From Cymbomonas tetramitiformis (Eukaryota; Chlorophyta; Pyramimonadophyceae; Pyramimonadales; Pyramimonadaceae): a DNA stretch of 64,000 bases. The stretch spans positions 1 through 64,000 of the forward strand of contig LGRX02025988.1 of assembly GCA_001247695.2 (NCBI GenBank), read 5' to 3'. Under the pieces are notes generated by a model. That model was given only the letters and a program-made list of their open reading frames with translations. It was not told the origin of the DNA and made no database searches. This document shows positions 55,415 to 64,000 of the stretch, in pieces. Made by a program: the position numbers and the translations under genes. Positions within the stretch are counted from its first letter, which is position 1, and every line of letters starts with the position of its first letter.

Positions 55415-56925
55415 GGTTATCGGCCACCACTTGTGGGTGCTCGTGTTTTACTTTTGATCCTTGGAGGGCGAACCGAACTTCCTCGAATCCGCCGCACACC
55501 GCCGGCAGCTGTTCCGTCCTTACGGCAGCGACTTAAACCAGACCCCGGCCACCGTTGAAGATCGCGGCCGAGTCCAAAATTTTATCACCAAACCGTGGGC
55601 AATTTGGGCCAAAGTTGAGCCCTGTTGTTTTTGCGTATTTTCAAACAATCCCGACCGCCGCAACCGACGGCAGTTGTTTCGTCCTTACGACAACAACTAT
55701 ATCACGACCCCGGCCACCGTTGAAGATCGCGGCCGCGACCAGAATTTATCACAGAACCGTAAGCAAATTGGGCTACAATTGTGCCCTGCCGCTTTTACGT
55801 ATTTCCGACCATTCACAACTACGTGCCCTACACTCTGGACAGCAGCGCCCGAACTGTGGCGAAACTGGCTTACCGCACGTTGTTTTTGACCTCACCGCCG
55901 TTTTCCTCGTCGAATTTCACCCCAATTTGGCTTTTACATCGCCCGATTTGGTTAATTTTACGAAGAGTTACGTTTTCGACACGCACCCAAACGCGCCCTC
56001 GCCTTTCTGGACAGCAGCGCCGCTCCTGCAGGACAACTGGCTTGCCGCACGACTTGTTTGACGTCACCGACGTCTTCCTCGTCAAAATCTACCCCAATTT
56101 GACTCATCCATCGTTGGATTTGGTTCATTTTTCAGAAAGTTATGTCTTCGCTTGAGAACCCTAACTTGGCGTTCGCGGAATTATCCAGCCAGCGGTCAGC
56201 CACCATGTCCGCTGACCGCCAGAATGCGCGCATGCCCGCTGTTCATTCAGCGTTGGCATCTTTTCGAGTCCATCGACGGCATCCTTCACATGGCTATGGT
56301 CTGGTGGTGTCTGGTGGTGCTTATGCACCAGACACCAACATCGAGTCTATCGCCTTCGCCAATGACGACAACTCTGAGCACAACGAGTTACGTCCGCAGC
56401 ATCCTCCGCTCTCCGCTCCACCCTTCGTGCCCCTTGGCCACTGCGTGGTGGTGTGCGGTGGTGTTACAGCACCAACCCCACCGGTTCTCCCCTCTGCTTG
56501 CGCGCTCATTGGCGGCAGAGTGGGGGCACGCCGCATTTTTCACCTTCCATCCCCCTGCCCCCTCTTCGTTGACGCATCCGCTCTGGTGGTGCCAGGCCGC
56601 TTTTGGCTCTGGCATCGCACCGGCGTTGGTTGAACGTTGTAGGGGTGAGTATTGCCTCACTGGCGCTTGACGCATGCGATCGGAGTGACGCCGCCCCAAG
56701 CAAGATTGAGAAACAACATCACAGTTCGGAAAAGACCCTTCTCCATGCCTACACGGCTTGTGATTGACTCTCGAGGGAGCCGAACTCTTTAGATTTAGTT
56801 AGCAACGGACTTTTGGACATCTTGGGATGGCACATGCCGGACTACTCGGGCCAGTTTGGCCCCTAGACCCTGCAGTGCTTCTGTCTCTTTGCCTGGTGAC
56901 ACCTCAACCCCACGGGGTGAGGTGG

Positions 56926-57180
56926 TGTCACGGGGAGCCCAATCTTGCCACCCCCACTGTAAGGGGGGGGCACAGTGGGTCTCCTGTCTGTCACCCCTCA
57001 GCCCGATGTGTCACCAGTGTCCGTTGTCACGTGTATCACGGTGTGCTATAAAACACCTATCACAGTATTTTATATCATCTTAGTATTCGAGAGCACGAGC
57101 ACCTGCCCCTGCGAGACAGTTTCGCTCCTCAGCGCCTGACATATATATATCCTTATATATATATTTCTCACTTCCTCTCA
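56926..57180 (+). repeat. LTR, right copy
   Basis: Starts TGTCACGGGG and ends CCTCTCA, followed by GAGAG. Identical to the left copy except for one C/T difference near 57087 and the two lost terminal bases of the left copy. Confidence 0.93.
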
Positions 57181-57185
57181 GAGAG

Positions 57186-57624
57186 CCATAAATGTTGAAA
57201 AAATAGTAGGAATTATATAACTCGGAGCCGTTGGAAAACGAAAAGTTAAAACCTAAAATTAAAAAGAAAAATTAACTCACGACCGAAATCTGCACCTGTT
57301 ACTTTTTTCTAGCAATTATTTCATAAACCTCATTTTGGAATTAAAATCGATAAAAGGTCCAAAGTAGATGCCGATACTCGTTTCATCAAGGCCGTTCCTT
57401 CTGTGGAGGTGCTTGAACAACCTGACAATGAAGACGGTACCGACGAGGAGGACCATCAAAGGGCACGAATCGCAGTTTACAAGTATGTCCCCAAATGTAG
57501 TCACATGTATGTTATTTTATTCGACTGCCGGCGGGTTTCCTTTCGTTCAAATATCGGTTGCCTGGTTGTCTTCGCTGGCATGCGTGTACGTCGTGGTCTC
57601 TGAGATCATCGAGCAGCTCTGCGA
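57186..57624. other. Short non-coding stretch
   Basis: Nothing recognised between the LTR element and the hAT fragment; moderately AT-rich. Confidence 0.4.
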
Positions 57625-57639
57625 GTGCACTGCGCGTGC

Positions 57640-57800
57640 TTTCGTGCAGATGTGGGTTGCTTGAATGCAACCTCGTCAAATGTTGAGTGCACGTTTAGTA
57701 GTGCCGGTAGCCTGCTTGCAGACTTTCATGCCCACAATAATCTAGGCAGTGATTTGTTAGAGGCATACATGACCATTATTGTTAGGGCTGAAGTGCGAGC
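57640..57800 (+). pseudogene. hAT transposase C-terminal fragment
   Basis: About 50 codons match the hAT dimerisation domain: NATSSNVECTFSSAGSLLAD, then NLGSDLLEAYMTIIV. No upstream catalytic domain or terminal repeats were identified. It differs from the hAT remnant at 41.6 kb (NCEQVFSRAGFLTD), so it comes from another family. Confidence 0.75.
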
Positions 57801-58174
57801 CCACAAATATTATACAATATATCAATTAAACACTGTGCTGTTGAACGGCACACACAAGTGTAACAATCAAGCGGGTTGTGAGTTGCAGTCTCTGGATCAA
57901 GAACTGCTGAAGCACAACGCTTCCTCACTTTGTACCATACGTCTCCCATCATCTTAGATGGTACCGCCATTGGGTTGTGAACCCGAGACGTAGGTTGAAC
58001 GACCCGTATTGTAATAACGACTAGTTCGTTCATACTGTGCATGCGTGTTCCGCACATGCTTAAAGCAAGATGGTTCTTGTTTGTATTCAAGATGTATCTT
58101 TGCTTTGCCATCTTCGAGTTCGACGTACGAACTCTCGATGACAGGATGACAGATGATGTGACATTATCATCTGG

Positions 58175-58294
58175 CGACATGTACAGTCATCGTCGACCGT
58201 ACTGACGACTGTCATAATAATATATGACGCGACTCGACATGTACAGTCATGGTCGACCGTACTGACGACTGTCATAATAATATATGACACGACA
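58175..58294. repeat. 60-bp direct repeat in the putative Gypsy 3' LTR
   Basis: Two copies with period exactly 60 bp, measured at CGACATGTACAGTCAT (58175 and 58235), each also holding TGTCATAATAATATATGAC. They are followed by a run of TGACA/ATGAC words to 58377. Confidence 0.85.
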
Positions 58295-58377
58295 TGACAT
58301 GACATGGTATGACATGTCTGACAGGTATGACACGTATGACATGTATGACACATATGTCATCGGTCATGACCCTGACA

Positions 58378-58394
58378 GATCTCCCCTCTTAAAA
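58378..58394 (-). other. Polypurine tract and inferred start of the Gypsy 3' LTR
   Basis: On the minus strand AAGAGGGGAGATC is immediately followed by TGTCAGGGTCATGACC. This is the expected junction of a polypurine tract and an LTR starting TG, about 950 bp beyond the pol stop. The LTR would extend leftwards from 58377. Its other end and the partner LTR (outside the window) could not be checked. Confidence 0.5.
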
Positions 58395-59328
58395 GAGTTG
58401 TGACCTCACAACGGGCATACCTTTGTATATGTCTATGATGTCTTTGTTGTTGTCGCTTCTTGCTGGTACCAGTCTTCTTACACCGATTTGAGGCGTCCCT
58501 CATGGTGTTTTTAGGTTATTGGGGGGAACTGAGTCCACTTTAGTCCCTCACCTTAGGCATTTAGCCCTACAGTTCTTAGGATGTAGCCCCCATGAATTGC
58601 GTATCGTATTTCAGAGTGACGTTTCAAGGTATCTTCCGAGGTTTACGTTACGGATAGATATTTGCGCTTGCCGTCGACACCTTCGATGATCGACGATTTA
58701 ACGAACGATTCTCGGCTATAATGCATCCACCTCTTCCTCCCTTCAGAGAGCTTACTCCCCCGAAGTTCACAGGAATACTATGGAGAGCCCCTTCCGAATA
58801 TTTCGACATTACGGCTTGTTTTTAATGCAGCGGAGGAGGCCCTGCTTACGAGATATCGGAGGGTCTTTATAAGTCCACTTTAAATCCTCACCCGTCTGCC
58901 AAACTCCCTTTTTTCGGTCCGGTACGCGCGCTTTGACGAACATCTATCGCGATGAGTGAGAATGGATTCGTCACGTACTAATGTGAAATTTGTTTAGTTA
59001 TGTTTGTCAAGCACAACTCAGGATCACAACTCCGTCTACCTCAATCTCCGGTAGCTGCGGATGATTGGCCAAAAGTCCGATGACAAACCACGGCTGGCAA
59101 AGGTAGCATTAGCAGTTTTTATTTATCCACAGATATGATATCTCGCATGTGTGCGTATCTGTGCAAGGGTATGATTTTGAACAAGGCTCACTACACCTTT
59201 AGCAAGGAAGGATCAATTTCCCGCTTCTATGCAACATAATGATAAAACATTAAGAGCAAGGTTATATAGATGATCGACATGTATTAGTATATATTACAAG
59301 AAGTAAGGGCACGAGGCTTAATAAATGT
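58395..59328 (-). other. 3' untranslated part of the right-hand Gypsy element
   Basis: No coding frame. It lies between the pol stop (59329) and the inferred polypurine tract. Confidence 0.45.
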
Positions 59329-62300
59329 TTAGCCTTCATAGGCAGCTATAATGTCTGCTGCATTGGTCAGCTCTGTGGCTTTGACCCAGGTGTCATGCTC
59401 AGGCCCGTAGCCTGCATATCGCACTAAATAGTATTTGACACCTCTAGTGAACTTATCCGAGAGTATATGTGATATCTCAAATAATGGTTGCCCTTCTTCG
59501 GTGATCATCTGTGGCAGAGGCAAAGGTGCTTGGATCGAGTCGTTGTACAGCTCTAATCTGGAAACAGGCTGTACCGGATGAATACGGATATCAAGATTTC
59601 CGAAATCTAACTCGTATGCACGCCCATGGCTAAGCACTTTATTTGGAGATGGTGAATGGCCCAATAAATGGCTGCTTAAAGTGTCTGCCTGCCTCTGTCA
59701 AACCAGTCCATTGAATAAACTCGGTCCGTAAAAGAACTTTCTGCCCAACTGCAAACTGCTTAGGCATGTGAGTCTTATTGAATCTGGCTTGGCTAATTTC
59801 TGCTGCTCGGGAAATGTTGTCTACCGCGTTGGCATGAACAGCCGAGTACTGGTCAAAATGATCTCGAATAGCTCTTTGTATTGGAACAGGAGCTTCTGGC
59901 GGAATAGTGATAACCAGGTCATGAGGCGAAAGTGGTTGCGACATCGAGTCGAGATAAAATGGTGAATAACCAGTTGATGCAGAAACGGTATTGTTAATTG
60001 CAAACTCCACCAAAGGCAACGTGTCCTCCCACGAATTGGCTGAAGTATCATTGCAACAACACCTGAGGAAGAAAAAATACCATCTAATCAGTTTATAAAC
60101 CAGAGGATGGTGAAATCAAATCATGAATCAACAATTTGAAAAGTACCTGAGGATATCCTCGATGAAGGCATGGCTCCTCTCATTGGCAGCATTCGACTGT
60201 GGATGGTGTGATGACGTCATGGACAATCTCGTACCAGTAGATTTCCACAATGTCTGCCAGAATGTAGAGGTGAATCTGGGGTCTCGATCTGAGATGATGT
60301 TCCTCGGAAGACCATGGAGCTTGAAGATATGCTGCATATAGATAGAAGCAGTATGCTGAGCTGTCCAGGTCATGCTGAAGGGGATGAGATGACAGCGATG
60401 AGAGAATTGGCACATTACCACAAATATACTGTCGTGCCCATTAGTGGTGATAGGCAGGTCAGTGATCCAATCAAGAGATACATCTAGCCATTTTGTCTTA
60501 GGCACGGAATATCGTATATGTGCCTGACCATAAGGCTTGTGTCGCCTCGTTTTCTGGCGCTGACAAACGGGGCACTCCCGAATGTACTTGATGGCTGCCG
60601 TTGTCATTCCTGGCCAATAATACCGGCTACGCAGAAGATGAAGCATGCGATTTTTGCCTACATGACCAGAAATAGTGGCTGAGTGGCACTCATGAAGAAG
60701 AATGTGGCGAAGTTGTGTGATCTCACCGTCATCCGTGGGGACTTTAGCTGTTGGTGGAATGTACAGCTGTCTGCCATATATGGTCTTACGATAGATCAAC
60801 CCCTGAATGAGCTCGAAGCTGTAGCTGCTGACTGACTGTGATGAAGTCGATGATGTCAGCTTAGCCAATATAGTCTGTGCAAATGTGTCACGATCATACT
60901 CGGATATAATGATGTCGTGTAGCTGATGAGCTGATGAAGAAGATATAAGAGCAATGAATGTAGGATCTGCAGATGGCATGACCTCGCTGATGTCCATGTG
61001 CTGAAGACAATCAGTGAGTTCAAAAAGTGCAGAGATACGAGTGAGTGCATCTGCAACCTTATTCTTCTCGCCAGCAATGTGCTCTATACGGAAGTTGTAC
61101 TCGGAGAGCTCATCCAACCACCGTGCCTGTTTGGGGCTCAGTGTGGATTTGGTCTGGAAATAAACCAGTGGCTGATGATCTGAGCGTACAATAGTCTCAG
61201 GAGCTCCCAACAAGATGTGGCGAAAGAATCGGAAGCCTTCTACAATGGCAAATAGCTCGATCTCAGGAATAGGCCAACGTCTCTGTGTATCGGATAGAGT
61301 GACGCTGTGATAGCCACATGGCTTCATACCTTTTCCTTGATCCTGGAGTATCACTTGACCAACGTGTGTGCCTGATCCATCGACCTCCATAATAGATGGC
61401 AGTTTCTGATCTGGGAGCTGCAATACTGGAGCGTTACAGATGGCACTTTTGAGATTATCAAATGCCTGCTGCTGCTCAGATTCCCAGACAAACTCTGCAT
61501 TATCTTTAAGGAGACGATTGAGCGGCTCGGCAACTTTGGAGAACTTTGGTATGAATCTCCTGAATTGACCGACCATGCCCAAGAATGACCGAAGGGATGA
61601 CTTGCCATCTTTAGCCATACGGCGTAGAGGCTGCTTTCCAACGGTAGGACCATAAGACACTGGAGGCTGAATTGCCATGACTGCTCGGATTCTGTCTTCG
61701 ATGATGGATAGGCCTGCTTCAGAGATGTGATGTCCGATAAAGTCTATAGATCTGACGAACAACTCCACCTTGGAAGGCCTGATGTAGAACTGGTGATCTC
61801 TGCAACGCTGGAGGAACTGTCGAACATGCTTCACATGGCTGTCAAAATCTGGACTGTATACAATAGTGTCGTCCATGAATATGACAAGGAACTGGTCGAT
61901 GAAGTCAAAGAATGCCCGGTTTCCTACACGAAGTGCTGTTGCAGGAGCATTGGTCAATCCGAAAGGCATAACTGTCCATTCATAAGAACCGTATCTGGTG
62001 CGAATAGCAGTTTTATGAATGTCGTCTGGATGAATGGGGATCTGGTGGAAAAACTGGTTGAAATCAAATCTACTGAACCAGCGTGCTCCCTTAAGCTGTT
62101 CAAGAAGGGTATCATGGGGTGGCAACGGATATGTGTCCTTTATGGTGATATTGTTAAGGGCACGATAATCGCAACACATCCTCCACTTTCCCCCTGGCTT
62201 AGGAGCGAAGATGATTGGGCACCCATATGGTGATGATGATGGACGAAGGATACCCAACTCGACATATTTAATGATTTGCCGTTTGAGCTCCTCCATCATG

Positions 62301-63106
62301 GGTACTGGAATGGTACGTACTGGCTGTGATGGTGGCTTATGCCCAGGTTCAATGTTGATTCGATGATAACCACCTTCAAACCGTTCTGGCCTATGACCAG
62401 CTGGAAGATCCTCCTGGAATATGTCTGAAAAGTCTTCTCTCACTTGATCACGTGCTGCTGTGACCTCGGGGTCTTCCATAGTGGTGTCTGAGTCTGATGC
62501 TGCAAAGACCAGTTCACCGTCGACCTCTGAGAGAAAGAAGAGATAAGCTACGGCTTCTTCAGCCGAACCACTGGATCGAATGCGACGAAGGTGCTTCCTC
62601 ATGGTGGTGGCGCTGACCAATTCCATTTCAGGAAGGTCATCTGAGTCTGGAGTCTGCTCAACTCTGGACAATACTGTGCGAATACTGGAGCCTGATGAAT
62701 GCTTCCTAGTGATCGTCAGATTTTTGGTCTGAAAGTCAATGTGTGGATTCCTCCTCTCCAACCAATCTTGACCCAGAATGACAGTGAATGGTTTCATGTC
62801 AATGATGTAGAAATCTTCTGTATCCTTATACTTGCCCAGCGAAAATGTAGCCTTGGGAAGATAGGATGTGCATGGTAGTTGGCTTCCTCCAGCCAATCCC
62901 ACTGAAAATGATGAAGAATCTGTGGGAGCTATACCAAGCTGAGCAGCAAACTGTCTGTCGATGAAAGACGATGTGGCTCCTGGATCTACCAAAATGTGAG
63001 TACTCTGTCCATAAACTTTCCCTTTGTACAACAACAGCTTCTTCTGTGATTTCAGCTGTGCTGTTTGAGACTGCATCTGTGCGATGTGCTCTGAGGGATT
63101 GTCCAT
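59329..63106 (-). CDS. Chromodomain Gypsy Pol: protease, RT, RNase H, integrase, chromodomain
   Basis: Minus-strand Pol. From about residue 41, protease with DPGATSSF (DSG in most relatives). RT: PSSSPYGCPIIFAPKPGGKW, FSRFDFNQFFHQIPI, MPFGLTNAPA, FMDDTIVYS (about residue 410). RNase H: MEVDGSGTHVGQVILQ. Integrase: HECHSATISGHVGK with CPVCQRQK, then LDWITDLP, SDRDPRFTSTFW and NERSHAFIEDI. After a likely intron (60063-60146) the frame continues with PLVEFAINNT and a GPF/Y-type module. A frameshift near 59635 separates it from the C-terminal chromodomain (HILSDKFTRGVKYYLVRYAG, then DTWVKATELTNA), which in chromoviruses targets integration to heterochromatin. One RT position reads NAPAT where QRLMN-like residues are usual, so a small deletion is possible. 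It is the most complete Gypsy in the window; the 5' LTR lies outside. Confidence 0.92.
60063..60146 (-). other. Probable spliceosomal intron within Gypsy integrase
   Basis: 84 bp read on the minus strand: donor CAG/GTACTT at 60147/60146, pyrimidine-rich tail and acceptor TTCCTCAG/GT at 60063/60062. Unspliced, the frame stops 6 codons after the donor. Spliced, the integrase codon is rebuilt and runs in frame into the downstream exon (CNDTSANSWEDTLPLVEF). Confidence 0.75.
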
Positions 63107-63195
63107 CTGCTGAAACTGTAATGTCAGACTGGAAAGGACTTCTTCTGAGATACTCTCAACCCGGCCACTTGCTTCAGTGGCATCTTCAGGCTGAT

Positions 63196-64000
63196 CTACC
63201 CTCGGGGTGCTCTCAACACCGGTACCTGTGCAGTACCCTGAGAGTTTCCCTGAGGAGCTGGAGCTGATGGAACTGGATCTGGAGTTGCAACTGCTGCATT
63301 GATGCTGTGCTGACTCTTCAGTTCATTGACCAAGGTGTTGATCGAATTGACGAGTTTGCCAGACCCATCCTTAGCACCCTGATTCTGCTGCTGCTGTCTC
63401 TGATTCGGGAAAGGATTCTGAGCTGGTGGCTTTCCCTTGATCTGTTTTCCATCATCGGTCTTGGTGGCATAACAATCCTTCTCGATGTGACCAGGACGAC
63501 CACAACGATGGCAAGTCTTATTATTATGTGATTTTCCTTTTCCTTTTCCTTTGCCCTTGCCTTTACCACCTTTTCCTTTATTCCGATTCTGATTGGAGTT
63601 CTGGCTGCCACTCTGATTCCAATTCCGATTTCTGTTGGATCTGTCATATGGCTTCTGGCCACGTCCTCTGTCCTTATCCTTCTTGGCTGGACCTCCAGAT
63701 GACTGCTCCTTCTGACCCCGATAATGAAGGGTTTCTGATTGCTTTGAGTGAATGACGTAGTTCAAATCAAGCAATACCTGTGTGGTTTCTTGCCACGACA
63801 GATTGTTCCTCTGCTCTTCTGTCAGATATCTGAGCTGGAACTGTCTGCGGAGATCAGAATCCATACTGGTGACGAATCTGTCCGTTATCAGCACATCATT
63901 TAAATCAACTGCTGCTAGAGAAGCCAGTGATGTAAATGTGCGCAAATAATCTGCAAAGGTTTGGGTTCCTTGAGTCAGTGCCATAAGGTGTTTCTTGGCT
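63196..64000 (-). CDS. Gypsy Gag, partial at window edge
   Basis: Capsid-like segment at the right edge (TFADYLRTFTSLASL, ITDRFVTSMDSDLRRQF), then a Lys/Gly/Asn-rich basic stretch and a CX2CX4HX4C zinc knuckle, CHRCGRPGHIEKDC, at about 63475-63516, then a Gln-rich tail ending at 63196. The N-terminus is outside the window. Gag and the pol frame are out of phase (frame difference of 2), so Pol expression probably needs a frameshift; a lesion is the alternative. Confidence 0.88.
   Translation of the reverse strand, partial: AKKHLMALTQGTQTFADYLRTFTSLASLAAVDLNDVLITDRFVTSMDSDLRRQFQLRYLTEEQRNNLSWQETTQVLLDLNYVIHSKQSETLHYRGQKEQSSGGPAKKDKDRGRGQKPYDRSNRNRNWNQSGSQNSNQNRNKGKGGKGKGKGKGKGKSHNNKTCHRCGRPGHIEKDCYATKTDDGKQIKGKPPAQNPFPNQRQQQQNQGAKDGSGKLVNSINTLVNELKSQHSINAAVATPDPVPSAPAPQGNSQGTAQVPVLRAPRG

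Larger units (their letters stand above)
55162..57180 (+). mobile_element. Small non-autonomous LTR retrotransposon (TRIM/LARD-like)
   Basis: Two direct repeats of about 255 bp (55160-55414 and 56926-57180) differ at one internal base. They enclose 1.5 kb without polymerase, protease or integrase. The 5-bp duplication GAGAG flanks the element (55157-55161 and 57181-57185) if the left LTR has lost its first two bases. GGTTATCGGCC at 55415 is a candidate primer site, and GGGGTGAGGTGG before the right LTR is a purine tract. Two internal duplications (period about 165 bp at 55503 and 55668, and a second pair starting TCTGGACAGCAGCG) make up much of the interior. Confidence 0.9.

Overview
The window is eukaryotic nuclear DNA. 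It carries spliced genes with GT-AG introns, LTR retrotransposons, hAT transposons and foldback elements. The gene structure, the GC-rich host exons and a degraded large-DNA-virus-like block suit an alga or related protist, with a green alga as the best guess. Nothing here fixes the species. GC content is patchy: host exons and most retroelements are GC-rich, while about 25.1-35.7 kb (virus-like block), the hAT element and 53.6-54.8 kb are AT-rich.

Layout. (1) 0.5-13.0 kb: a minus-strand DUF711/UPF0210 gene in many exons, one intron of which holds a complete 8.0 kb Copia element (2436-10431, 410-bp LTRs, 5-bp target duplication). (2) 14.5-16.2 kb: a LON-domain protein with a C-terminal membrane anchor. 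(3) 17.6-21.2 kb: a mosaic of a truncated Gypsy integrase, a Trp-repeat/coiled-coil frame, an unidentified coding-like fragment, a cruciform-forming cluster and 102-bp repeats. (4) 22.25-35.74 kb: a decayed virus-like integration. It has a large membrane-anchored surface/structural-type gene, a fibre-like small gene, an A32-like packaging ATPase, a C5-cytosine methyltransferase and a primase-polymerase joined to a UL9/origin-binding-type helicase. That last gene is split by a 2.6 kb LTR element, which itself carries a 665-bp MITE-like insertion. Twelve copies of a 53-bp imperfect palindrome of invariant length punctuate the block. (5) 35.74-44.44 kb: a truncated, mutated Gypsy element whose reverse transcriptase is split by a hAT element (8-bp duplication). 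(6) 46.3-53.1 kb: an intact-looking 20-exon bubblegum-type long-chain acyl-CoA synthetase on the minus strand. Every splice phase can be followed to a 692-residue product. (7) 55.16-57.18 kb: a small non-autonomous LTR element. (8) 57.6 kb to the right edge: a hAT fragment and a minus-strand chromodomain Gypsy element with a likely spliceosomal intron inside its integrase.

The host genes are DUF711, the LON protein and the acyl-CoA synthetase. The rest is layered mobile DNA with several clear nestings (MITE in LTR element in virus-like gene; hAT in Gypsy; Copia in a host intron), which gives a relative chronology. The most unusual item is the fixed-length 53-bp palindrome family in the virus-like block. 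Its loop often contains TAATATTAC, and it abuts or overlaps gene ends.
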